Shown here: piece after piece, positions 37,477 through 44,734 of the stretch
How the letters are laid out: each line of letters begins with the position of its first letter
Position numbering within the stretch: the first letter of the stretch is position 1
Source of the DNA: Acidovorax kalamii
GTDB taxonomy: Bacteria; Pseudomonadota; Gammaproteobacteria; Burkholderiales; Burkholderiaceae_C
Length of the DNA: 64,000 bases
Direction: 5' to 3'
Assembly: GCF_002245625.1 (NCBI RefSeq)
Contig: NZ_NOIG01000011.1
Location: 310,001 to 374,000 of the forward strand
Position numbers and translations under genes: made by a program
The notes under the pieces: generated by a model
Databases searched by the model: none
What the model saw: only the letters and a program-made list of their open reading frames with translations
What the model was told of the DNA's origin: nothing

Positions 37477-37520
37477 ACTTATCGACATTTTCAGTTATCA
37501 AGCCTTCAGGAGAAATTTGG

Positions 37521-38063
37521 ATGATCAAACGTTTTACCCTTGCCCTTACCGTTGTTGCGCTGGTCGCCGGCTGCAGCTCTGGCGTGAAGCTGGACGATGT
37601 TCCCGTCGAAGACAAAAACGCAACGTCCACCATGGGCGGTGCCAACAGCGGTGCCAACTCTGGCAATACGTCTCAGAGCGGCGTGGCCGGTGTGGATCTG
37701 GGACAATCCGGCCGCGATGGCGCAGGCCCCGTGGGCGTGGCGCGCATCGTGTACTTCGACTACGACAGCTATGTCATCAAGCCCGAGTTCCAGTCCGTGA
37801 TCGAAGCGCATTCCCGTTTCATCAAGGCAACCCCCAACCGCAAGGTCATGATCGAAGGCCACACCGATGAACGTGGTGGTCGCGAGTACAACCTGGCACT
37901 GGGCCAAAAGCGTGCCGAGGCTGTGCGCCGTTCGCTGGGCCTGCTGGGCGTACCGGACAGCCAGGTGGAAGCTGTGAGCTTTGGCAAGGAGAAGCCCGCA
38001 GCCCAGGGTGGTACAGAAGATGTGCACGCGAAGAATCGCCGTGCTGAACTGTCCTACCGTTGA
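37521..38063 (+). CDS. pal: peptidoglycan-associated lipoprotein Pal
   Basis: A 180-residue outer-membrane lipoprotein. The signal peptide MIKRFTLALTVVALVAGC has the lipobox VAGC, with lipidation at Cys18. A Ser/Gly/Asn-rich linker follows, then an OmpA-like peptidoglycan-binding domain with YFDYDSYVIKPEFQ, IEGHTDERGGREYNLALGQKRA and NRRAELSYR. The start is supported by CAGGAGAAATTTGG. It anchors the outer membrane to murein and binds TolB. Its stop overlaps the cpoB start (TGATG). Confidence 0.96.
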   Translation: MIKRFTLALTVVALVAGCSSGVKLDDVPVEDKNATSTMGGANSGANSGNTSQSGVAGVDLGQSGRDGAGPVGVARIVYFDYDSYVIKPEFQSVIEAHSRFIKATPNRKVMIEGHTDERGGREYNLALGQKRAEAVRRSLGLLGVPDSQVEAVSFGKEKPAAQGGTEDVHAKNRRAELSYR

Positions 38064-38854
38064 TGCGAACCGCTGCCGTGGTGTTCCCTCTTCGGCTCTT
38101 GGCGGCTGCCGCGTTGTCGGTGGCCTTGCTGCCCTCGGCCCAGGCGGCCATTTTTGAGGATGGCGAGGCACGCCGGGCCATCCTGGAAATGCGCCAGCGC
38201 GTGGATGGTCTGCAAATGTCCAGCCAGCGCTCTGCCGAGGAACTGCGCAAGCTGGGTGAAGAAAATGCCCAGCTGCGCCGCAGCCTTCTGGATCTGCAGA
38301 CGCAGATAGAGACTCTGCGGGCTGAGCAGGCCAAGCTTAATGGCCAAAACGAGCAGCTGCTGCGCGACGTGGGCGACCTTCAGCGACGCCAGAAGGACAT
38401 CGCCCAAGGGGTGGATGAGCGGCTTCGCCAGTTCGAGCCCGTCAAGGTGGCGGTGGATGGCAAGGAGTTTCAGGCGGATCCTGCAGAAAAGCGGGATTTC
38501 GAGGCCGCACTTGCGGTCTTCCGATCCGGCAAATTCCCCGAGGCCAGCACGGCATTCGCGGGATTTGTGCGTCAGTATCCGCGCAGCGGTTTTGTGCCAT
38601 CAGCGCGCTTCTGGCTTGGCAACGCCCAGTACGCCACGCGGGAGTACAAGGATGCCATCGGTAACTTCAAACAAATGCTGGCGGACGCGCCCGGCCATGC
38701 CCGGGCTCCGGAGGCCGCTTTGTCGATTGCCAACTGCCAGATCGAACTCAAGGACACGCGCACCGCACGCAAGACGCTGGAAGATCTGGTTCGCGCCTAC
38801 CCACAATCTGAGGCGGCTGTCGCTGCCAAAGAGCGTCTGTCCCGCTTGAAGTAA
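38063..38854 (+). CDS. cpoB: Tol-Pal coordinator protein CpoB (YbgF)
   Basis: A 263-residue periplasmic protein. The signal peptide ends at LLPSAQAA. Residues 40-115 form a coiled coil (LQMSSQRSAEELRKLGEENAQLRRSLLDLQTQIETLRAEQ) as in YbgF trimers, and residues 145-260 form TPR repeats (FEAALAVFRSGKFPEASTAFAGFVRQYPRSGFVPSARFWLGNAQYATREYKDAIGNF). CpoB links PBP1B activity with the Tol system. The start is the ATG overlapping the pal stop; an in-frame TTG 3 bp upstream is less likely. Confidence 0.93.
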   Translation: MRTAAVVFPLRLLAAAALSVALLPSAQAAIFEDGEARRAILEMRQRVDGLQMSSQRSAEELRKLGEENAQLRRSLLDLQTQIETLRAEQAKLNGQNEQLLRDVGDLQRRQKDIAQGVDERLRQFEPVKVAVDGKEFQADPAEKRDFEAALAVFRSGKFPEASTAFAGFVRQYPRSGFVPSARFWLGNAQYATREYKDAIGNFKQMLADAPGHARAPEAALSIANCQIELKDTRTARKTLEDLVRAYPQSEAAVAAKERLSRLK

Positions 38855-39678
38855 TGCCGGGCGAGATCGTTTCGCCGGGGTTGCCTTTGCCGCAAGAGTC
38901 TGAGGCTTCACTGGAGCGCCGGTTTGGTGGGTTGGCGCGGTTGTATGGCGTGGAAGGCGTGGCGAGAATCCGCCGCGCTCATGTTGCCGTCATCGGCATT
39001 GGCGGGGTGGGGTCCTGGGCCGCAGAGGCGCTGGCGCGCAGCGGCGTGGCCCAGATCACCCTGGTCGATCTGGACCATGTCGCCGAGTCCAATATCAACC
39101 GCCAGATTCATGCGCTGACAGATACGGTGGGCCAGGCCAAGGTGCTGGCGATGCGGGACCGTATTGCCCAGATCCATCCGGCGTGCACCATTCATTGCAT
39201 TGAGGAGTTTGTGGAGCCTGGCAACTGGCCTGGGTTGTTGACGACCCCAGTTGATGCGGTCATCGATGCCTGTGACCAGGTGCGGGCCAAGGTGGCTATC
39301 GCAGCATGGGCGCAATCTGCAGGTGTTCTGCACATTGCTGTCGGCGCTGCCGGTGGCAAGCGCCAGGCCCACAAGGTCGATGTGGATGACCTGGCCTACA
39401 CGACCCATGACCCTCTGTTGGCGCAGTTGCGCTACCAGATGCGCAAGCACCACCGCGCACCGCGCGAGGGCAAGAAGATCGGTGTGACCTGCGTGTTCAG
39501 CCGTGAAGCTGTGGCTCCTCCCGATGCGTCCTGCAACATCCAGGGCGACGGCACTTTGAACTGCCATGGCTATGGCTCGGTGGTCGCGGTCACGGCCACC
39601 TTCGGGCAGTGCGCTGCTGGGTGGGTGCTCGACAAACTTGCGACAACTTCCAAGTTGGGGTCAAAAAAGACGCTATAA
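38854..39678 (+). CDS. tcdA: tRNA threonylcarbamoyladenosine dehydratase TcdA
   Basis: A 274-residue E1-like ThiF-family ATPase. The nucleotide loop is GIGGVGSWAAEALARSGVAQITLVDLDHVAESNINRQ near residue 45. It converts N6-threonylcarbamoyladenosine in tRNA to the cyclic form (ct6A) with ATP. The start overlaps the cpoB stop as TAATG. The last 5 bases of the gene overlap the -10 element of the tRNA-Lys promoter. The pairing with a tRNA gene directly downstream is fortuitous or suggestive, no more. Confidence 0.92.
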   Translation: MPGEIVSPGLPLPQESEASLERRFGGLARLYGVEGVARIRRAHVAVIGIGGVGSWAAEALARSGVAQITLVDLDHVAESNINRQIHALTDTVGQAKVLAMRDRIAQIHPACTIHCIEEFVEPGNWPGLLTTPVDAVIDACDQVRAKVAIAAWAQSAGVLHIAVGAAGGKRQAHKVDVDDLAYTTHDPLLAQLRYQMRKHHRAPREGKKIGVTCVFSREAVAPPDASCNIQGDGTLNCHGYGSVVAVTATFGQCAAGWVLDKLATTSKLGSKKTL

Positions 39679-39679
39679 T
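39674..39679 (+). promoter_or_regulatory. -10 element (TATAAT) for tRNA-Lys
   Basis: A perfect TATAAT followed by a GC-rich discriminator (CCGAGGC) is typical of stable-RNA promoters. It lies 47 bp before the tRNA and overlaps the tcdA 3' end. A clear -35 box is not visible. Confidence 0.6.
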
Positions 39680-39726
39680 CCGAGGCTTTGCAGCAGTCTG
39701 ATCAGTCTGGATTGATGCAATCGGTC

Positions 39727-39802
39727 GGGACGTTAGCTCAGTTGGTAGAGCAGCGGACTTTTAATCCGTTGGTCACAAGTTCGAATCTTGTACGTCCTAC
39801 CA
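39727..39802 (+). tRNA. tRNA-Lys (anticodon UUU)
   Basis: A 76-base cloverleaf: acceptor GGGACGT / ACGTCCT, D arm GCTCAGTTGGTAGAGC, anticodon loop CTTTTAA with TTT, T arm with GTTCGAATC, and an encoded CCA end (39800-39802). It serves as the integration site of the downstream element, which restores the 3' half. Confidence 0.97.
39758..39802. repeat. attL: 45-bp direct repeat in tRNA-Lys 3' half
   Basis: Identical over all 45 bases to 45703-45747. It starts in the anticodon stem and ends at the CCA. Confidence 0.95.
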
Positions 39803-39810
39803 GAGATATC

Positions 39811-39848
39811 AAGGGCTTAGCCGAAGAGGCTAGGCCCTTTTCTCTTTG
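39811..39848. terminator. terminator-like hairpin after tRNA-Lys and int
   Basis: AAGGGCTTAGCC (39811-39822) / GGCTAGGCCCTT (39828-39839) with one wobble pair and a GAAGA loop, followed by TTTCTCTTT. It overlaps the 3' end of the convergent integrase, so it may stop transcripts from both directions. Confidence 0.8.
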
Positions 39849-40891
39849 GGCCGTGACGAAAACGTGACAAGGTTCACCACGTTCTCATCCCGTAGGCGCT
39901 GAATCCGACTAGCTGCAACCGCCAGATGTTCCGTGGCGTACTTCGCATAACGGTCTACCATCACCCGAGATTTCCAGCCGCCCAAGTCCTTGAGCTCATC
40001 GCAAGACGTTCCCGCTTGCCGATGCCATGAAGCCCACGTGTGCCGCAGGTCATGGAACCGAAAATCCTGAATGCCAGCAGCCGCCAGCGCCGCATGCCAT
40101 GCTGAGTTCGTCAACTCCCACGCAATCGCCTTGCCCTGGTAGGTGAAGCAAAAGCGCGGGTGTTGGCCTAGCAGTTCTTCCAAGACTTCTATCGCATCTT
40201 CATTCAAGGGCACTCCCCGTGGCGTGCCGTTCTTCGTGTGATTGAGCCAAGCCGTGCCCCGGCTCAGATCCACACGATTCCACTCCAGGCCTTTGATCTC
40301 GGACGCTCGGCACCCCGTTGCCAGGGCAAACCGCACCAGGGCCGCCAGATGAGGCGGGCATGCACGAATCAACCGATCCGCTTCCTCCCGCGTCAACCAC
40401 CGATCCCGCTCGACCTCGCCAGGCAGCAGACGGATTTTCGGCATGGTGTCGATCCACTGCCATTCGTCGCGGGCCATCCGAAGAAGGCTGCGCACCGTGG
40501 CGAGATAACGGTTCACCGTGGCGGGTTTGTTGCCCTTCTTGAGCTCGCCCTGCACGACGCTCCAGATCAGATCACCATTGATCTGTCTGAGTGAAGCATC
40601 GCCCAGGTAGCGGTCCAGATGGCGGCAAATCCGTTGCACATCCGAAAAACTCTTCAGCGTCCTTTTGAGTTCAAGGTACCGAATCACAGCCTCTTGCCAG
40701 GTACGTTCCGGTTTGATCCCAAAGTGGGTTTCCCGGTACGCATCCAGCTTGAGTTTGGCTAAATACGCTTCCGCGTCGGCTCGGTCGGCAGTCCCAGAGC
40801 TTTGGCGTATGCGCTTGCCGTTGGGGAGCGTTGCATTGATCCACCAGTGGCCGGAGTCTGGCCGCTTGTAGACACCTTCATTACGGGCCAT
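39830..40891 (-). CDS. tyrosine recombinase (integrase) of the element
   Basis: A 353-residue site-specific integrase. The catalytic residues are R195 (ATGCRASEIKGL), H280 and R283 (FHDLRHTWASW), W306 (LGGWKS) and Y315 (VDRYAKYA). Residues 60-150 form the SAM-like core-binding domain, and the N-terminal 55 residues (GVYKRPDSGHWWINATLPNGKRIRQSSGT) resemble an Arm-binding domain. Its stop lies 28 bp from the attL end, the standard position for a tRNA-targeting integrase. AAAGGAGAAACAGAT precedes the ATG. The integrase start overlaps the HTH gene's 3' end by 133 bp. Confidence 0.95.
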   Translation of the reverse strand: MARNEGVYKRPDSGHWWINATLPNGKRIRQSSGTADRADAEAYLAKLKLDAYRETHFGIKPERTWQEAVIRYLELKRTLKSFSDVQRICRHLDRYLGDASLRQINGDLIWSVVQGELKKGNKPATVNRYLATVRSLLRMARDEWQWIDTMPKIRLLPGEVERDRWLTREEADRLIRACPPHLAALVRFALATGCRASEIKGLEWNRVDLSRGTAWLNHTKNGTPRGVPLNEDAIEVLEELLGQHPRFCFTYQGKAIAWELTNSAWHAALAAAGIQDFRFHDLRHTWASWHRQAGTSCDELKDLGGWKSRVMVDRYAKYATEHLAVAASRIQRLRDENVVNLVTFSSRPKEKRA

Positions 40892-41103
40892 ATCTGTTTC
40901 TCCTTTCCGGCCCGCCTTCGCTCGCCCTTATGGTCTTCGAGCCAGGCATCGAGGTCAACCCTGTCGTATACACAACGCCTTCCAAAACGCACACAAGGCA
41001 CGTCCAGTTGCGCCAGGAGCGTGACGCCAATACCGAGATAGGCAGCGGCCTGTTCTTTGGACAGACAGCGGGCCGCAGGCAAGGGCAGGCCGGTTTCTTC
41101 CAT
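40759..41103 (-). CDS. excisionase/AlpA-type HTH DNA-binding protein
   Basis: A 114-residue protein. Residues 13-58 form a MerR/excisionase-like winged HTH (CLSKEQAAAYLGIGVTLLAQLDVPCVRFGRRCVYDRVDLDAWLEDHK). Proteins with this domain next to an integrase act as recombination directionality factors or repressors. The C-terminal 50 residues are less structured and overlap the integrase reading frame by 133 bp; the frame may be read to the end or the domain alone may be functional. Genes are in the order rep - HTH - int on the - strand. Confidence 0.75.
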   Translation of the reverse strand: MEETGLPLPAARCLSKEQAAAYLGIGVTLLAQLDVPCVRFGRRCVYDRVDLDAWLEDHKGERRRAGKEKQIWPVMKVSTSGQTPATGGSMQRSPTASAYAKALGLPTEPTRKRI

Positions 41104-41105
41104 GG

Positions 41106-42443
41106 TCAGCCTCGTGACTGGCGTTCGTACTCGTTGTGCTGGTAGGGCTCAGGCGCAGGCGGCAACGCTGGATTCATGCGAGTGTTGTAGAGGCGTGTGA
41201 GGGCCTCGACTTTCTCGCGAAAGAACTGCTCATCGCCAACCCCACTCAAGCCGCCCCCATTCTGCTTGCCTAGGACGTCGTACGCGTGCTTCTTGGCCTC
41301 AAGCGCCGCCGCATCGAAGTCCGTGATCCCTGTGATCGCCCCGATGGAAGCATAGGCCGAGAGAGTGCGAGCACCGAGCCATGACAGGGAAGGGGCCCGC
41401 AGAGCCTGGTAGCTGCGCAGCAACGGGCCGCCTTGCACCCCCCAATCCACCGATGAAACAGCCATCCACAGGGGGTGGACAGGCCAGCGGCTGCGGGTGT
41501 TATCCGCTTCTGTAGGGAGGCACAGACGCAGCCATTCCGTGGTCGCATAGCTCCACAGGCCCGCACGGTTTTCCATCACAGAGCCCAGGGTGTCCAAGTC
41601 CAGTTGCACCAAGACTTCACGCTTGAACTGGAATTCCAAGCGCCAGACGGGCATCTCTTGATCCCATCCGGCTCGCGCCCAGAGGTCGAGCAGGTATTCC
41701 TTCCCGCTTTTCTTGCACTCCAGGAGCTTGTGATACAGCCGGGCCATGAGAGCGCCACCGGCCCCGATGGTCCAGCCGGTAAACGTCTTGTCTTCCGCGT
41801 ACTGGTTGACGGCACAAGCCCGAGTGACCCACGCTTCTCGGTTCCAGCCTTCCATGCTCAGATCGCACGCGAAATCGAGAAACAGATCGACCCGACTGAC
41901 CTTCGGGGCGTGAACTTCCCCGAGCTGACGCAGGAGGTCCCGCAACTCCGATTCAATCTCCATCGGCCCCTTGTGGCTCAAGAGTTGGCTGGAGACCTGG
42001 ACATAGGCCATGGGCAACTGCTTGGACTTGCCAGCACCCAGGCGGATCATGTACGAGCCATCTACCAGGGTGAAAGCGAACAAGCCTGAGCTTTTGTCTT
42101 TGACCTCGAAGACATGGGAGCCCAACTGCAATTGGGCTTTCGCCGCTTCATGGTTTGGCCCTTGGGCTATGGATTTGAGGTGGCGCAGTTGAGAAACGCG
42201 ATCCGGCGAGAGAACGCCGGGGTAAGAGAGGTACAAACTATCCACGCCCCATCGCAAGGGTTGGTAGTGGAATTTGCTGTTATCAGGTGCTGTGTTACTA
42301 GGCGCCGCACCTGCAATACCTTCCGCATCGGATTCGCCGGTGCGCGCTCCGCGCGCCCCCATCGAATCCGACGCGGCCTGGTTTGGGGTTTGTGGGTACT
42401 TCGTGGCCTCGCCACCAGAGTTTCGCTTCGACATGAATTCCAT
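41106..42443 (-). CDS. replication initiation (Rep_trans-like) protein of the element
   Basis: A 445-residue protein. After a 60-residue disordered N-terminus, the segments RWGVDSLYLSYPGVL, VSRVDLFLDFACD, FTGWTIGAGGALMARLYHKLLE and PVWRLEFQFKREVL match the pattern of replication initiation factor / Rep_trans proteins found in rolling-circle plasmids, satellites and integrative elements. The probable role is nicking at an origin and driving replication of the excised circle. I cannot place the catalytic Tyr with certainty; the RLYHK motif is a candidate. The start of HTH protein lies 2 bp downstream of its stop, so they are co-transcribed. Confidence 0.7.
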   Translation of the reverse strand: MEFMSKRNSGGEATKYPQTPNQAASDSMGARGARTGESDAEGIAGAAPSNTAPDNSKFHYQPLRWGVDSLYLSYPGVLSPDRVSQLRHLKSIAQGPNHEAAKAQLQLGSHVFEVKDKSSGLFAFTLVDGSYMIRLGAGKSKQLPMAYVQVSSQLLSHKGPMEIESELRDLLRQLGEVHAPKVSRVDLFLDFACDLSMEGWNREAWVTRACAVNQYAEDKTFTGWTIGAGGALMARLYHKLLECKKSGKEYLLDLWARAGWDQEMPVWRLEFQFKREVLVQLDLDTLGSVMENRAGLWSYATTEWLRLCLPTEADNTRSRWPVHPLWMAVSSVDWGVQGGPLLRSYQALRAPSLSWLGARTLSAYASIGAITGITDFDAAALEAKKHAYDVLGKQNGGGLSGVGDEQFFREKVEALTRLYNTRMNPALPPAPEPYQHNEYERQSRG

Positions 42444-42539
42444 CCTTTAACCGCGCCAGGCATGCCACTTTGGCTTCCTGGAACGGTTATGGATTGAATA
42501 CATCGACGGCCATCTGGACGACCATCTCAAATCGCGATT

Positions 42540-43319
42540 TCAGATGGTTTTAATTTTCTTTGAGCGCTGGTATTGGGCGCTGAGGTTTTTGGCGGCACCC
42601 GGTGCACGGGGGTACACCTTGAGCAGGTCCACCATCAGGTGTTCCAAGTCTTTTTCGGATAGATCATTCAGGCCCATTTCGCGAAGCATCAGCAGGACAT
42701 AGCGCATGGGCTCCAGGCCGATCATGGGTTTTTTGGATGGGCCTTTGAGCGCGGCTTGCAAGTGTTTGAAGAACCGCTTGTCGCTTCGGATTTGAGCCCT
42801 GGCAAGATGCCGCATTGCCGTCGGACAGCCGATGACTGTTCGATCCATACGAATCGCCTTGAACAATGAGTCGTGATCGTTGTTTTCGCGCAGGTCCTGG
42901 AGCAGGCTAGAGATACTCCGTCCATAGGTTGCCATGCTTTGCATGGTCCGGTTCAAGGAGTAAATCAGTGTCAACACTTCTTCGTCGGTGAACGCTTCGT
43001 GCTGGGGCTTGTCCTCGACTTCATCACGCTGTCTCAGCATTGCGAGGGCGGCTTCCTGCGGATCGGAAGAACTGGCAACGTCCCTCACTTCCTCTTGTCT
43101 GTTCAGGGCGAGGACCACCCAGCTAAGGTGTTCGTCGAATGGCAACTCATACAAATGGCTGTAGTCGCCCCAGTCTCCTGGAAACACCTTGTCGAATCTC
43201 GCCTTGGGCGTGAGAGCCAACAGTTCATCTGCTTCTCGCAGCTTGGCGAAAACCTCCGGAAGAATTTGGATGAATTCTTGGAATTGGTCTGCGGTGAGTT
43301 TTCCGTAGTCTTTTTTCAC
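42540..43319 (-). CDS. hypothetical protein of the element, 259 aa
   Basis: Not recognised. The protein is soluble, acidic in the first two thirds and basic at the end. The C-terminal region is best structured: IRMDRTVIGCPTAMRHLARAQIRSDKRFFKHLQ, RYVLLMLREMGLNDLSEKDLEHLMVDLLKVYPRAPGAAKNL and QYQRSKKIKTI. This looks helical and could bind nucleic acid. It has no signal peptide or membrane segment. It lies upstream of rep on the same strand with a 96-bp gap. A toxin, regulator or replication accessory role is equally possible. Confidence 0.65.
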   Translation of the reverse strand: MKKDYGKLTADQFQEFIQILPEVFAKLREADELLALTPKARFDKVFPGDWGDYSHLYELPFDEHLSWVVLALNRQEEVRDVASSSDPQEAALAMLRQRDEVEDKPQHEAFTDEEVLTLIYSLNRTMQSMATYGRSISSLLQDLRENNDHDSLFKAIRMDRTVIGCPTAMRHLARAQIRSDKRFFKHLQAALKGPSKKPMIGLEPMRYVLLMLREMGLNDLSEKDLEHLMVDLLKVYPRAPGAAKNLSAQYQRSKKIKTI

Positions 43320-43503
43320 ACCACTACTTTAAGCTCGACCTCGCCACCAGACACTATGCAAACCGTGAGTGGTGGTCACTGCCACCGGCGGGAATCGACC
43401 CTGAGCAGCCATCCAGCTAGAAGCTCCAAAGCCGTCATTCAGCCAGGCCGCAAGTGCGAGGCCAAGAAGTCCAACGGGCTGGCGATTCCTGCGGCAGCGG
43501 CTT

Positions 43504-43767
43504 TCAGGACACCCGCCGCTTGTTACCCAACATGGCTAGAAAACCTTCGATTTCCAGCTGCCCCATGTCTCGTGGATGCCGCAAGCCGTGCAATTTCACG
43601 AACATGCGCACCCATTGCACGTAGGCCTGCTCGGTGCGCAGGCTATAGTGCTTGTAACGAATTCGCTCACGGACCTGGTCCAGCAACCGTGTGGCGCGAA
43701 AAACTGGAGGGAGGCGGGTTTCATGGCTAAATTTGTACTTTTTTTTATACGGTATATGTGCCGTCAA
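43504..43767 (-). pseudogene. truncated integron integrase (IntI-like, N-terminal 87 aa only)
   Basis: Residues 27-87 ([39 protein letters not shown] ... [17 protein letters not shown]) are clearly the N-terminal SAM-like domain of an integron integrase. The frame then hits TGA, and downstream sequence on the - strand shows no further IntI similarity. A full IntI is about 320-340 residues with R-H-R-Y catalytic residues, all missing here, so it is inactive. Its position and direction, divergent from two cassette-like genes, is the standard integron layout. Confidence 0.85.
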
Positions 43768-43799
43768 GCTAGGCTACAAGCTCCTTTCCGCGTTTTCTT

Positions 43800-43865
43800 G
43801 TGCCAATTTAGACCGCAAGCGCCAGATATGGCCTGCGGCTTGGTGCGGTCTACATTACGTTAACA
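43800..43865. other. attI/attC-like recombination site before cassette 1
   Basis: Core-like GTTAACA at 43859-43865, preceded by a palindrome with arms TAGACCGCA (43809-43817) / TGCGGTCTA (43844-43852) and an inner GCCA-GATA-TGGC. It lies between the truncated intI and the first cassette gene, where attI is expected; the palindromic form is more like an attC. Confidence 0.5.
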
Positions 43866-43878
43866 CTCAGGAACTCTC

Positions 43879-44613
43879 ATGGCCGAATCTACAAGCTACC
43901 AGCGCTTCAGAAATCGAATCGAGCAACTCGAACAGCACGTGCAAGCTGTTGATCTCTCCGTTTCTTACGCGCTTGACACCACAAAAGCAAAGATTGCAGC
44001 AGGTGGCACGATCCTCGGAGCGCTTGGGAAAACACATGCGAAATACAGCCATCTGAAGCACCCAGTTAACCACGCACCTCGGATTTTTAATTTTTCCAAA
44101 TCCCTCAACTTTGAACACGCCGTTATTATTCTGTATCGGTACTTCGGGGAGTATTTAAGAGGCGTTCTTGAAGAGATGTACGCCAAGGATCCACTGGCTG
44201 TCGTGGGAAAAGTTCAAGGCAATTCGCTTCAGTTTCATGAGTTGGTTGCCCTTGGCTCATATCAAGCGATTGCACAGAAGATGATAGACACAACGTTCCG
44301 TCGTCTTGAAGACGAGCGTAGCACGACGAAATTATTCGACAAAATTCTTGGGCATACAAAGATCGTAGTAACGCAAGTCACGAAGGATGCGGCATTAAAA
44401 CATCTGGAAATGCGTCACCTGTTCATTCACAACAATGGAAAATGCGATGCATTATTTGAAAAGAACTATGGGGCCCATTTTGGGTTAAAGGATGGCAACG
44501 ACTTGCCTACCAATTACAAGACTACAAGTGCTGCAATTAACTCCGTTGTTGCCTTGCTCAAAGAAGTAGATCAATTGTTAATTACGGGAAGCTTCATTCC
44601 AGCCCGCGGATGA
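43879..44613 (+). CDS. HEPN-motif protein (putative ribonuclease), cassette 1
   Basis: A 244-residue, mostly helical protein. Residues 179-184 read R-H-L-F-I-H, the canonical HEPN ribonuclease motif R(H/N)xxxH, followed by NNGKCDALFEKNY, the arrangement seen in RiboL-PSP-type HEPN proteins of defence systems. A coiled helix is predicted at residues 8-30. The ATG follows CAGGAACTCTC. The gene lies between two recombination-site-like sequences and uses lower-GC codons than the chromosome. RNA cleavage is inference from the motif; antiviral or toxin use is more speculative. Confidence 0.7.
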   Translation: MAESTSYQRFRNRIEQLEQHVQAVDLSVSYALDTTKAKIAAGGTILGALGKTHAKYSHLKHPVNHAPRIFNFSKSLNFEHAVIILYRYFGEYLRGVLEEMYAKDPLAVVGKVQGNSLQFHELVALGSYQAIAQKMIDTTFRRLEDERSTTKLFDKILGHTKIVVTQVTKDAALKHLEMRHLFIHNNGKCDALFEKNYGAHFGLKDGNDLPTNYKTTSAAINSVVALLKEVDQLLITGSFIPARG

Positions 44614-44614
44614 G

Positions 44615-44680
44615 TGCTAACCCATCATTCCACCGGACCTGCGCGAAAAGCCGCGAGTCCGGTAAATTCAGACGTTATGC
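44615..44680. other. attC-like site (66 bp) between cassettes 1 and 2
   Basis: Begins with R''-like TGCTAAC (44615-44621), has an imperfect central palindrome CCGGACCTGCGCG / CCGCGAGTCCGG around AAAAG, and ends with R'-like GTTATGC (44674-44680). R'' TGCTAAC also pairs, with one mismatch, with the GTTAACA that begins cassette 1 at 43859, as expected if that cassette was once circular. Confidence 0.7.
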
Positions 44681-44734
44681 CGCGGAGTGTGTGCGGGTGC
44701 TCCCACATCCAAGTGACACCAGCTCGTTTGACCA

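Noticed and set aside
42409-43350. 13-bp direct repeat CCTCGCCACCAGA near 42412 and 43337 as possible insertion borders
   Set aside because: Too short, and the DNA between is an ordinary gene; chance is likely.
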